Assembly: GCA_050485905.1 (NCBI GenBank)
Contig: JBJHCH010000032.1
Span: 1 to 31,043, forward strand
Reading direction: 5' to 3'
DNA from: JAWLCA01 sp050485905
GTDB taxonomy: Bacteria; Pseudomonadota; Alphaproteobacteria; Rhodobacterales; Rhodobacteraceae
DNA length: 31,043 nt
Shown here: piece by piece, positions 7,388-15,031 of the stretch
Layout: the number at the start of each line of letters is the position of its first letter
Position numbering within the stretch: the first letter of the stretch is position 1
Made by a program: the position numbers and the translations under genes
Notes under the pieces: generated by a model
Seen by the model: the letters and a program-made list of their open reading frames with translations, nothing else
What the model was told of the DNA's origin: nothing
Database searches by the model: none

Positions 7388-7978
7388 TCAAGTCCTTTGT
7401 GGACAACCTCTGGCTTGGTCATCTCCGCCAATAATCTGCACTTTCGGCCATCGAGCGTGCCAATTCTTGGCTTTGGCTCGCGCACGAAAGGCGGCGATCT
7501 TGTGTGGCTCAGCAGACGTGGGCCGCAGGATCAGGCTTTCCAGGTCAAAAAGTCCAAACGGCGCGATGATGATGCAATCGTTGCCGGAACGCATTGCCGC
7601 TACGGCTGTTGCGGCTTCAGGCCAGAAACGCATAGCGTCCTTGACCGAGTTGTAGGGCGCATCTTGATTGCGCAAATGCATCCTGGCTTGGTTTTTGACT
7701 GACCAGTTCAGGTCGGGTGCGCTTTCGCGGAGCTTCACTTCGATTTCGGCATCATACCTTGGATCGGACTTGGACTGGTCATAGAACAGAACATCAATGT
7801 CTTCCTGACGGCAGTCGGAGACACCTCCGTGAAGATGATCCCAAACCAGGTTGCGCACGAAACCAGCACCAATACACCCCTGCGGCAGGTCAAGAGCTTC
7901 CACTAACCCCATTGCCTGCCAACGAACCTGGTCACGCACCAACAGGTCGGATACCGAGCAGGGATTTGATGCTGACAT
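7388..7978 (-). CDS. Nucleotidyltransferase-like protein (DUF925/PF06042 type)
   Basis: This protein of about 196 residues resembles the NTP_transf_6/DUF925 family of putative nucleotidyltransferases. The segments GAGFVRNLVWDHLHG and EDIDVLFYD show the helix plus the paired aspartates of the predicted metal site. NAPYNSV-like (QDAPYNSVKDAM), SGNDCIIIAPFGLFDLESLI and a C-terminal WPKVQII stretch are also family-like. The open frame continues upstream to 8128, but that part has no recognisable content; the ATG at 7978 leads straight into the conserved helix, though its ribosome site is weak. It is isolated, facing the monooxygenase gene. About 150 bases upstream (7979-8133) hold nothing I can name. 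Confidence 0.75.
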   Translation of the reverse strand: MSASNPCSVSDLLVRDQVRWQAMGLVEALDLPQGCIGAGFVRNLVWDHLHGGVSDCRQEDIDVLFYDQSKSDPRYDAEIEVKLRESAPDLNWSVKNQARMHLRNQDAPYNSVKDAMRFWPEAATAVAAMRSGNDCIIIAPFGLFDLESLILRPTSAEPHKIAAFRARAKAKNWHARWPKVQIIGGDDQARGCPQRT

Positions 7979-8133
7979 CTGTCGATTGTGGCGGAGTCCA
8001 AGCCGTTGATCAACGACCGCTCCCTCCGCACGGCGGACAATCGGCGCAAGTCGCCCGCAGATCCCTGCAACGGCGCGCGCCCTTCGAGAGCCCGGTTGCC
8101 AGGGGCTCCGACCGGCAGGGCAACCCATAGCAA

Positions 8134-8163
8134 AAGGCCCCCACCAGGGCTGGCGGGGGCCTT
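8134..8163 (-). terminator. Intrinsic terminator for the DUF1127 gene
   Basis: Read on the minus strand, a 9-bp perfect stem (AAGGCCCCC at 8134-8142 with GGGGGCCTT at 8155-8163, 12-base loop) runs directly into TTTT. It lies 43 bases beyond the DUF1127 stop. Confidence 0.75.
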
Positions 8164-8206
8164 CTGCGGCGCCTGTTCGGTGCCCGGTCCGGCGATGCCT
8201 GCGCGA

Positions 8207-8371
8207 TCAGATCCAGTACTTCAGGCGGCGCATCGCATCGTCGATCTGGCCATCGGTCACGCCGATGTCGCGCAGGATGCGCGGTTCCATCCCGCGCAGC
8301 GCCATCAGTTCGTGACGCTTGCGGCTGTTTTCGGCCGAGGTGCGCAGGGCGGTCATCATCTTCGAGATCAT
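8207..8371 (-). CDS. DUF1127 small protein (YjiS-like)
   Basis: This 54-residue basic protein has the DUF1127 pattern: an arginine-rich helix (RTSAENSRKRHELMALRGME) followed by LRDIGVTDGQI and a terminal aromatic. Family members in alphaproteobacteria have been linked to RNA binding and to phosphate or stress responses, but the role of this one is not known. The ATG at 8371 is preceded by AAGGAAGA at good spacing. It is monocistronic: element C lies upstream and a clear terminator downstream. It is divergent from the alpha/beta hydrolase and shares a duplicated promoter region with it. Confidence 0.88.
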   Translation of the reverse strand: MISKMMTALRTSAENSRKRHELMALRGMEPRILRDIGVTDGQIDDAMRRLKYWI

Positions 8372-8422
8372 GGTGGTCTTCCTTCTGGCTTTGAAACGAT
8401 GCCTGCACTGTCCGCCCCGCCG

Positions 8423-8469
8423 GTTTCGCGCCGATGTCGCGGCACGGCCTGCCATGTTTCAATTGTTCG
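8423..8469 (-). promoter_or_regulatory. Triple-GAAAC element C, upstream of DUF1127 gene
   Basis: On the minus strand the boxes are CGAAC (8469-8465, one degenerate half), GAAAC (8460-8456) and GAAAC (8427-8423), with the same spacing as the other three copies. The last box ends 51 nt before the DUF1127 ATG. It is similar well beyond the boxes to element B on the opposite strand. Confidence 0.6.
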
Positions 8470-8495
8470 CCCCGATCCGCCTGCCCGCCGGCGCT

Positions 8496-8542
8496 GAAAC
8501 AATCGAAACATCGCGGGCCATGCCGCGACATGCGCCCGATAC
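8496..8542 (+). promoter_or_regulatory. Triple-GAAAC element B, upstream of the alpha/beta hydrolase
   Basis: GAAAC (8496-8500), GAAAC (8505-8509) and GATAC (8538-8542) keep the exact shared geometry. The last box ends 51 nt before the chosen hydrolase ATG, which itself supports that start choice. Confidence 0.6.
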
Positions 8543-8593
8543 GCCGCCCCGATAGCCCCGATGCATGGATCAACGCCGGCAGGGAGTAGGGCG

Positions 8594-9433
8594 ATGGGCA
8601 GGATGACATCGATCGGAGGGGCGGTGCACTGGGCCGCTGCGGGCACCGGGGCGCCGGTCGTGGCGCTGCACGGGTCGGCCAGCACGGGCGCGCAATGGCG
8701 CAGCCTGACCGGCTGGCTGGAGGGGCGGTTCCGGGTCTTCACCCCGGATCTGGCGGGCTACGGCCGGTCGGGGCGGCCGCTGGGGGCGCCCAGCCTTGCC
8801 GCCGAGGCCGCGTTCCTGCGCCCGGTGTTCGAGGCGGCGGGCGGGCCGGTGCATCTGGTCGGCCATTCCTTTGGCGGCGCCGTTGCGCTGGCCGCGGCGA
8901 TCACCATGCCGCAGGCGGTGCGCAGCCTGACGCTGATCGAACCTGCGGCCTTCCGGCTGCTGGGTGCGTCGGACGGCGCCGACCTGATGCTGTCGCAGGA
9001 GATCGCGGCGCTGGCCCATGACGTGCGCGGCACGGCGCGGGCCGGACGGATGGACGCCGCGGCAGAGCGGTTCATCGACTACTGGAACGGCGACGGCGCC
9101 TGGGGCCGCACATCCGACCGGCTGCGCGGCTTCATCCTGGGCACGGTCCCGCGGGTGGTGGAGAATTTCGCGGCGCTGGAGGCGCCGGGCCTGACCGCCC
9201 GGGCGCTGGGCCGGATCGCCTGCCCGACGCTGGTGGTGGCCGGGCTGGACAGCCCGCTGCCGGCGCTGCGGTCGGCCGAGCTGGTGGCCGGGGCGATCCC
9301 CGGCGCGCGGCTGGCGATGATCGCGGGCGCGGGCCACATGGCGCCGCTGACCCATCCGCATATCGTCGATCCGATGATCGGGCGGCACATCGCCGGCGTG
9401 GGGGCCGCGGCCCCGGCGGCGCTGGCGGCGTGA
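8594..9433 (+). CDS. Alpha/beta hydrolase
   Basis: This 279-residue protein has the alpha/beta-hydrolase fold. The oxyanion-hole segment is VVALHGSASTGAQW, the nucleophile elbow is GHSFGG (Ser as catalytic base acceptor), a strand PTLVVAGLDSPLP carries the likely acid, and the catalytic His is in GAGHMAPLTHP. This layout is shared by esterases, C-C hydrolases and haloperoxidase-like enzymes, so the substrate cannot be given. The ATG at 8594 has AGGGAG upstream; an in-frame ATG at 8561 is an alternative. Element B precedes it. The globin cluster begins 93 bases after its stop on the same strand, so read-through is possible. Confidence 0.88.
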   Translation: MGRMTSIGGAVHWAAAGTGAPVVALHGSASTGAQWRSLTGWLEGRFRVFTPDLAGYGRSGRPLGAPSLAAEAAFLRPVFEAAGGPVHLVGHSFGGAVALAAAITMPQAVRSLTLIEPAAFRLLGASDGADLMLSQEIAALAHDVRGTARAGRMDAAAERFIDYWNGDGAWGRTSDRLRGFILGTVPRVVENFAALEAPGLTARALGRIACPTLVVAGLDSPLPALRSAELVAGAIPGARLAMIAGAGHMAPLTHPHIVDPMIGRHIAGVGAAAPAALAA

Positions 9434-9526
9434 GGCGGTGGCGGGCCGATCATCACGCTTGCCAGCCTGCGGCGGAACGCCGCATAGTCGGCTGGCAGAA
9501 CGGCGGATCGATGCGGGAGGCAGGTC

Positions 9527-9886
9527 ATGGAACGATCGGTCTATGAGCGCTACGGCGGGTTCGCGCAGGTCAGCCGCATCGTGCTGGATTTCTACGACCG
9601 GATCATGGAGGACGACGATCTTGGCCCGTTCTTCGACGATGTGGACATGGGCCGCATCGTCGATCACCAGACCAAGTTCATCGCCATGCTGCTGGGCGGG
9701 CCGGCGCATTACACCGACGACCAGATCGCCCGCGTCCACAGCCATCTGGTCATCGGCGCGGGCCATTTCGACCGGCTGGAGGCGATGCTGGCGGAAACGC
9801 TGTCCGATCACGGCATGGCGGCCGAGGACGTGGCCCATGTGGTGGGCGAGTTCCACCGCCGCCGGGGGCTGGTGGTGAAGCCATGA
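9527..9886 (+). CDS. Truncated haemoglobin, group I-like
   Basis: This 119-residue globin matches the 2-over-2 truncated haemoglobin fold. The N-terminal YERYGG, helix B with a B10 tyrosine (Y23 in DFYDRIMEDD), the FF of the CD region, the LGGPAHYT loop and a likely proximal histidine H80 in GAGHF all fit group I (trHbN) proteins. These bind O2 and NO and can act as NO dioxygenases or as sensors. GGGAGG lies upstream of the ATG. Its stop overlaps the cyclase start (ATGA at 9883-9886), implying translational coupling to an adenylyl cyclase. A sensory haem subunit for the cyclase or kinase is therefore plausible; NO detoxification is the alternative. Confidence 0.9.
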   Translation: MERSVYERYGGFAQVSRIVLDFYDRIMEDDDLGPFFDDVDMGRIVDHQTKFIAMLLGGPAHYTDDQIARVHSHLVIGAGHFDRLEAMLAETLSDHGMAAEDVAHVVGEFHRRRGLVVKP

Positions 9887-10941
9887 GCATCGAGGCGATC
9901 AACGAGCAACTGCTGCGCGCCATCGGCGTCGGCGTGGCGCTGGTCGATGCCGACGGGTTCCGCTTCCGCTTTCACAACGACACATTCGCCGAATGGTTCG
10001 GCACGCCCGAGGCCGAGGCGCGGCTGGGCGACCTGTTCCCCGGTCTGGACCTCGACGCGCTGCGCGCCGCGCTGGCGGGCGGCGGGCGGTTCGCGTCGGA
10101 AACCACCTTCAAGCTGCGCCGCCGGACCATGGTGGTGGCGATGGACGTGACGCTGGCGCTGGACCGCGACGGCCAGCGGATCGCGGTGCTGGTCTGCCAG
10201 AACATCACCCGCATCCGAGAGCTGGAATCGATGATCGACAGCTATTCGATGATGGTGGAGCGCAACACCCGCGAGCTGAAGCGCGAGAAGGAGCAGGTGG
10301 AGAAGCTGCTGCTGAACATGATGCCGCGCGCGGTCTACGAGGAATTCAAGACCTTCGGCGTGGTGACGCCCCGGCTTTACGCCCCCGTTTCGGTGCTGAC
10401 GGTGGACTTCGTGGGCTTCGGCGAGATGGTGGAGCGTGTCGATCCCGGCGTGATCGTCAGCGAACTCAATGACCTCTACACCGCCTTTGACCGGATCGGC
10501 GAGCAGTTCGGCTGCGAGCGGATCAAGACCATCGGCGATGTCTATGTCACCGTGGCGGGCGTGCCGGATGCGGTGGACGACCATGCCAGCGCGGTGGCCA
10601 ATGTGGCGGTGCGGCTGGTGCGCTACCTGCGGCAGCGGAACGAGAGCCATCCGAACGTCTGGCGCTGCCGGATCGGCCTGGCCTCGGGCGCGGTGATCGG
10701 GTCGGTGGTGGGGGTGCAGAAATATCTCTACGACGTGTTCGGCCCGGCGGTGACGCGGGCGCAGCGGCTGCGGCTTCTGGCCGATCCGATGACGATCTGC
10801 GCCGATGCCGGCGCGGTGGCGGCGCTGGACGGGCGGTTCGATCTGGAAAGCCTGGGCCCGCGGGATCTGGGCGACGGCAGCCGGGTCGAGGTCTGGCGCA
10901 TGGCCGAGCTGGCGCCTGCGGGCGCGGGCGGCCTTGGCTGA
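9883..10941 (+). CDS. PAS-linked class III adenylyl cyclase
   Basis: This is a 352-residue soluble protein. Residues about 8-108 form a PAS-like domain, 112-147 a charged coiled coil of the signalling-helix type, and 165-315 a class III cyclase domain. Metal-binding aspartates are D175 (LTVDFVGF) and D219 (IKTIGDVY). K215 and D284 (YDVFG) are the residues that select ATP over GTP. R295 matches the transition-state arginine, but the usual asparagine four residues before it is threonine (T291). Activity may therefore be reduced or conditional. No membrane segment is visible. It is translationally coupled to the globin upstream and followed by the hybrid kinase after a single base. Confidence 0.88.
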   Translation: MSIEAINEQLLRAIGVGVALVDADGFRFRFHNDTFAEWFGTPEAEARLGDLFPGLDLDALRAALAGGGRFASETTFKLRRRTMVVAMDVTLALDRDGQRIAVLVCQNITRIRELESMIDSYSMMVERNTRELKREKEQVEKLLLNMMPRAVYEEFKTFGVVTPRLYAPVSVLTVDFVGFGEMVERVDPGVIVSELNDLYTAFDRIGEQFGCERIKTIGDVYVTVAGVPDAVDDHASAVANVAVRLVRYLRQRNESHPNVWRCRIGLASGAVIGSVVGVQKYLYDVFGPAVTRAQRLRLLADPMTICADAGAVAALDGRFDLESLGPRDLGDGSRVEVWRMAELAPAGAGGLG

Positions 10942-10942
10942 G

Positions 10943-12823
10943 ATGCTGACATCGACGGCGGACGACGCCCGGTCGCACGGGCTTCTGGCCGATGCGATCG
11001 AGGCGCTGTCCGAGGGCTTCGCGCTTTTCGACGACGCGGGCGCGCTGGTCCTGTGCAACGCGCGGTTCCGAGAGCTGAACCCCGCGCTGGCGCCGCTGAT
11101 CGCGCCGGGGGCGGGGTTCGACCTGCTGCTGCGCGAGGCGGTGGCGCGCGGCCAGATCGACGCCAGCACCGGGCAGCGGCTGGCCTGGGCCGAACAGCGG
11201 CTGGAACCCGGCGGCCGGCGCGAGGCGCTGGAATTCGAGGCGCTGACCGGAACCGTGATCGCCGCCTCGATGGCCGCGACGCGGGGCGGCGGCTTCACGC
11301 TGACGCTGCGCGACGTGACCGCGCGGCGCCGGCTGGCCGAGCAGGAGCGCGAGGGCGACGCGATGCTGCGCGAGGTGCTGGAGGCCTGCCCGGCCGCGGT
11401 GCTGATGGCGCGGCTGGCCGACGGGCAGGTGATGTACCGATCCCCCGCCGCGACCGACCTGGTTGGGCCGATCCGCAGCCTGCACGACCTGCTGGACGGG
11501 GCCGAGAAGCGCGCGGATTTCATCACCGCGCTGATGCCGAACGGCCGGGTGGACGCGATGGCGGTAGAGGCGCGGCGGGGGTCGGGCGGCAGCTTTCCCG
11601 CCGCGATCTCGGCCCGGCTGATCGAGCATCGCGGGGCGGATGTGGTTGTCGCCAGCCTGATCGACCGCAGCCAGGAACTGGCGATGCGCGCGGAACTGGC
11701 CGCCCAGCGCGAGACGATATTCCAGAACGAGAAGATGTCGGCGCTGGGCGAGTTGCTGGCGGGCGTGGCGCATGAGCTGAACAACCCCCTGTCGGTCGTC
11801 GTCGGTCACGCGCTGATGCTGCGAGAGGAGACGGCGGACCCGGAGATCCTGCGCCGGATCGACAAGATCGGGCTGGCCGCCGAACGCTGCACGCGGATCG
11901 TGAAATCCTTTCTCGCCATGGCAAGGCAAGAGGCCGCGGTGCTGGCCCCGGTGGATCTGGAGGCGGTGGCGCAGGTGGCACTCGATGCGCTGCGCCACGG
12001 CCCCGGCGGGCTGGCGGCGCGGGTCGATCTGGCGCTGGCCGGCGGGCTGCCGCCGGTGATGGCCGATGCCGACCAGTTGGCGCAGGTGGTGATGAACCTT
12101 GTCACCAACGCCGATCAGGCCATCGCGGCCACCGGGCGGGCGGGCACGATCCGCATCGCCTCGGCCGATCTGGGCGGCAAGGTGGAACTGCGGATCGCGG
12201 ATGACGGGCCGGGCGTGCCCGAAGCCTTGCGCGCGCGGATCTTCGATCCGTTCTTCACCACCAAGGACGTGGGCGAGGGCACCGGCCTCGGGCTCGCGCT
12301 CTGCCACCGGGTGATGACCGCGCTTGGCGGGCGGATCGAGGTGGGCGACCGCCCCGGCGGCGGCGCGGTCTTTGCCCTCCGCCTGCCCGCCGCCAAGACC
12401 AGCGGCGCGCGCCGGGCGGCCGAGAGCGCCGAGGACCGCGCCCTCGCCCCCGCCCGCGTGCTGATCGTCGAGGACGAGGCAGAGGTGGCCGGGCTGATCG
12501 CCGAGATCCTGCACCGCGCGGGCTTTGACGTCACCCATGCGACCAGCGGAGAGGAGGGGCTCGAGCGCCTCGGCCGCGAGGATTTCTCTGTGATCCTGTC
12601 GGATCTCGCCATGCCCGGCATCGGCGGGCGGGGGTTCTTCGAGACGCTGCAGCGCGACCGCCCCGACCTGCTGCCGCGGCTGGCCTTTGTCACCGGCGAC
12701 ACGATGAGCCCGGCGGCGCGGGCGTTTCTGGATCAGACCGGCCGGCCCCGGCTGGAAAAACCCATCTCCCCCGACGATCTGCGCGGGCTGATGCAGCGGA
12801 TGCTGGCGGGGCCTCCGCCATGA
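10943..12823 (+). CDS. Hybrid sensor histidine kinase (PAS-PAS-HisKA-HATPase-REC)
   Basis: This soluble kinase has 626 residues. Two PAS-like regions (about 14-126 and 140-245) precede the dimerisation/phosphoacceptor domain with H277 in GVAHELNNPLSVVVGHA. The ATPase domain shows N-box residues N385/N389, the G1 box DDGPG (420-424), an F-box (FDPFFTT) and GTGLGL. A C-terminal receiver domain has acceptor D554 (ILSDLAMPG) and K606. The open frame extends upstream to 10805, inside the cyclase gene; the ATG at 10943, one base after the cyclase stop, is the sensible start. Without transmembrane segments it must sense a cytoplasmic cue, and globin ligand state or cAMP are candidates. Its stop overlaps the response-regulator start. 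Confidence 0.92.
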   Translation: MLTSTADDARSHGLLADAIEALSEGFALFDDAGALVLCNARFRELNPALAPLIAPGAGFDLLLREAVARGQIDASTGQRLAWAEQRLEPGGRREALEFEALTGTVIAASMAATRGGGFTLTLRDVTARRRLAEQEREGDAMLREVLEACPAAVLMARLADGQVMYRSPAATDLVGPIRSLHDLLDGAEKRADFITALMPNGRVDAMAVEARRGSGGSFPAAISARLIEHRGADVVVASLIDRSQELAMRAELAAQRETIFQNEKMSALGELLAGVAHELNNPLSVVVGHALMLREETADPEILRRIDKIGLAAERCTRIVKSFLAMARQEAAVLAPVDLEAVAQVALDALRHGPGGLAARVDLALAGGLPPVMADADQLAQVVMNLVTNADQAIAATGRAGTIRIASADLGGKVELRIADDGPGVPEALRARIFDPFFTTKDVGEGTGLGLALCHRVMTALGGRIEVGDRPGGGAVFALRLPAAKTSGARRAAESAEDRALAPARVLIVEDEAEVAGLIAEILHRAGFDVTHATSGEEGLERLGREDFSVILSDLAMPGIGGRGFFETLQRDRPDLLPRLAFVTGDTMSPAARAFLDQTGRPRLEKPISPDDLRGLMQRMLAGPPP

Positions 12824-13536
12824 CCGACGTGATCGACCAGCCCTATGTCCTGATCTGCGACGACGAACCCGACCTGCGCGAGATGCTGGGCGAATACCTG
12901 ACCCGGCGCGGATTCACCGTCACCCTGGCCGGCAATGCCGCCGAATTGCGCGCCGCGCTGGCCGGGGCGCAGGTCGATGCGGTGGTGCTGGATATCGCCA
13001 TGCCCGGCGAGGACGGCCTGTCGGTGCTGCGCAGCCTGCGCACCGGGGTGGAGCGGCTGCCGGTCATCATGCTGACCGCCGCCGGAGAGACCATCGACCG
13101 GATCATCGGGCTGGAAATGGGCGCCGACGACTATCTGTCCAAGCCCGTTGACCTGCGCGAGCTGGAGGCGCGGATCAAGGCGGTGCTGCGCCGCGCCACC
13201 GCCCCCGCCCCGGTCAGCGACGCCGCGCGCCGGCGCTGGCGGTTCGGCAAGTGCTGGCTGGATATTCCCGCCGCCAAGCTCTTTGACGGATCGGGGGCCG
13301 AGGTGCCGCTGACCGCGATGGAATTCAACCTGCTGAAGCTCTTTGCCGAGAACCGCGGCCGGGTGCTGAACCGCGACCAGATCCTTGAGGGCGCGCATGA
13401 CCGGTCCTGGGATCCCTACGACCGGTCCATCGACATCCGCATCAGCCGGATCCGCCGCAAGATCGAGGTGAACCCCGAAAAGCCCGAGGTGATCCGCACC
13501 GTGCGCGGCATCGGCTATATCTACGATCCGCAGTAG
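12820..13536 (+). CDS. OmpR/PhoB-family response regulator
   Basis: This 238-residue regulator has a receiver domain (acidic pocket DDE at 14-16, phospho-acceptor D58 in VVLDIAMPG, K108 in YLSKPVD) and a winged-helix DNA-binding domain from about 135. The latter shows LTAMEFNLLKLFAENRGRVL, the recognition-helix region DRSIDIRISRIRRKIE and the C-terminal hairpin VRGIGYIY. The ATG overlaps the kinase stop (12820-12823), so the kinase is its probable partner. It ends 21 bases before the first box of element D. That makes it a natural candidate to bind the tandem GAAAC repeats, since OmpR-family proteins usually bind direct repeats. Confidence 0.93.
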   Translation: MTDVIDQPYVLICDDEPDLREMLGEYLTRRGFTVTLAGNAAELRAALAGAQVDAVVLDIAMPGEDGLSVLRSLRTGVERLPVIMLTAAGETIDRIIGLEMGADDYLSKPVDLRELEARIKAVLRRATAPAPVSDAARRRWRFGKCWLDIPAAKLFDGSGAEVPLTAMEFNLLKLFAENRGRVLNRDQILEGAHDRSWDPYDRSIDIRISRIRRKIEVNPEKPEVIRTVRGIGYIYDPQ

Positions 13537-13557
13537 AACCGATCCGCAGCAGCCCCC

Positions 13558-13604
13558 GAAACAACCGAAACATTTCCGCCCCCGCCACGCCATCGGCGTG
13601 AAAC
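13558..13604 (+). promoter_or_regulatory. Triple-GAAAC element D, upstream of the MFS gene
   Basis: GAAAC is present at 13558-13562, 13567-13571 and 13600-13604. The last box ends 53 nt before the MFS ATG. It lies directly after the response-regulator gene. Confidence 0.6.
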
Positions 13605-13657
13605 GGCGCGGCGGCATCTCTTCTCTCGTCGGAACGGTCCGGCCTTTGGAGAGAGCG

Positions 13658-14863
13658 ATGAACATCCCCCCGCTGAGCTATCGCTGGGTTGTCGTGGCGG
13701 CCGCCTCGGTCGGCATGGCGGGCGGCTATGGCGGCATCACCACCATCGCGGTGCTGATCGCCCCGTTCGAGGGGGAATTCGGCTGGCTGCGCGCCGACAT
13801 GTCGCTGGCCTATACGCTGCTGACCATCGGCGCGGCCTTTGGCGGGCTTCTTGCCGGGCGGCTGGCCGACCGGCTGCCCACCGGGCCGATCGCCGCCGTG
13901 GGCGTGCTGATCATCGGCGCGGGGCTGATGCTGGTCTCGCTGCAGACGCGGATCGAGGCGATCCAAGGCATCTACCTGACCATCGGGTTCCTGGGCTTTG
14001 CCTGTCTCTATGCGCCGCTCTTGACCACCGTCTCGCTGTGGTTCGACCGGCAGGCGGGCATGGCGATGGGCCTTGTCACCGCCGGCGGGGCCGTCGGGCA
14101 GGCCGTGGTGCCGCCGCTGTTTCAGGCGCTGATCGCGGGCTTCGGCTGGCGGATGGCCTGCGTGGTCTTTGGCGCGGGCTTCATCGCCGTCGTGCTGCCC
14201 GCCGTCCTGCTGCTGCGCAAGCCCGAGGCCATGCGCGGCACCGGCGCGGCGCAGGCCGCGGGCTGGCCGGTGCCGCCCCTGGTCAGCATCGGGCTGCTGT
14301 CGGCGGCGGCGCTGTTCTGCTGCGTGCTGATGGGCGTGCCCAGCGTGCATCTGGTGGCCTTTGCCGGCGACCAGGGGCTGGACCCGGCGCGCGCCGCGCA
14401 GCTGATGACGCTGCTGATGCTGATGGGCGCCGTGGGGCGGATCGTGACCGGCGGCATCGTCGACCGGATCGGCCCGCTGGCCGCCTATGCGCTGCTGTCG
14501 GCGGTGCAGACCGGGGCGGTGTGGCTGTTCCTGCCCGCCGCCGGCCACGCGCCCGCCTTCTTTGCGGTGGCCGCGATCTACGGCTTCGGCTTCGGCGGGG
14601 TGATGACCGCGCTGGTCTGCGCCGTGCGCGCCGCGGTGCCCGCCCGGTCGGTCGGATCGGCGATGGCGCTGGTCGGGCTGCTGGCCTGGCTGGGCATGGG
14701 CGCGGGCGGCTACCAGGCCGGCTTCTGCTTCGACCGCACCGGCAGCTACGACCTGCCGTTCCTGATGGCCGCGCTGGCCGGTTGCGCCAACCTGGCGGCA
14801 CTCGGCCTGCTGGCGCTGCTGATCCGGCGCGCCCGACCGCATCCTGCGGCGCTGGCCGTTTGA
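13658..14863 (+). CDS. Major facilitator superfamily transporter
   Basis: This protein of about 401 residues has around twelve hydrophobic segments. The first (YRWVVVAAASVGMAGGYGGI) and the loop GGLLAGRLADRLPTG, the A-motif between helices 2 and 3, are typical of the oxalate/formate antiporter and monocarboxylate-porter branch of the superfamily. A similar GRIVTGGIVDRIG occurs in the second half. The substrate cannot be assigned; an organic-acid anion is the best guess. The ATG at 13658 has GGAGAG upstream. A longer reading frame from 13598 would start inside element D and is rejected. It may also be reached by transcripts from the kinase operon. Confidence 0.9.
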   Translation: MNIPPLSYRWVVVAAASVGMAGGYGGITTIAVLIAPFEGEFGWLRADMSLAYTLLTIGAAFGGLLAGRLADRLPTGPIAAVGVLIIGAGLMLVSLQTRIEAIQGIYLTIGFLGFACLYAPLLTTVSLWFDRQAGMAMGLVTAGGAVGQAVVPPLFQALIAGFGWRMACVVFGAGFIAVVLPAVLLLRKPEAMRGTGAAQAAGWPVPPLVSIGLLSAAALFCCVLMGVPSVHLVAFAGDQGLDPARAAQLMTLLMLMGAVGRIVTGGIVDRIGPLAAYALLSAVQTGAVWLFLPAAGHAPAFFAVAAIYGFGFGGVMTALVCAVRAAVPARSVGSAMALVGLLAWLGMGAGGYQAGFCFDRTGSYDLPFLMAALAGCANLAALGLLALLIRRARPHPAALAV

Positions 14864-14942
14864 TGGGACGAACGACGATGCCGCACCCACGCCCGCCCGG
14901 TCATGCGACCGCCACCGCCTGCGACTGAAAACCACCTGACCC

Positions 14943-14966
14943 GCGGCGAGGGCTCACCCCCGCCGC
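14943..14966 (+). terminator. Possible hairpin terminator after the MFS gene
   Basis: GCGGCGAGGG (14943-14952) and CCCCCGCCGC (14957-14966) pair with a single mismatch and a 4-base loop, 80 bases after the MFS stop. No T-run follows, so factor-independent termination is doubtful. Confidence 0.35.
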
Positions 14967-15031
14967 AGCATCAAGGGCCGCCGTCGTGTGCGCCGGCCAT
15001 CATCCCGACCCCTGAAACAAAGGAGACGACC

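Noticed and set aside
7195..7702. Plus-strand frames of 79 and 143 codons after the monooxygenase
   Set aside because: No ribosome site, no recognisable content, and mostly antisense to the nucleotidyltransferase-like gene.
8570..14935. Several very long minus-strand open frames opposite the hydrolase, globin, cyclase, kinase and MFS genes
   Set aside because: All have His/Arg/Gly/Pro-rich nonsense composition and lie antisense to genes with intact catalytic motifs.
14927..14973. Fifth copy of the triple-GAAAC element before the TPR-like gene
   Set aside because: GAAAAC followed by TGAC resembles the start of element A, but the second and third boxes are absent at the required spacing.
15012..15028. 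GAAAC-N4-GAGAC just before the TPR-like gene
   Set aside because: It coincides with the ribosome site (AAAGGAGA) and has no third box, so chance similarity is more likely.
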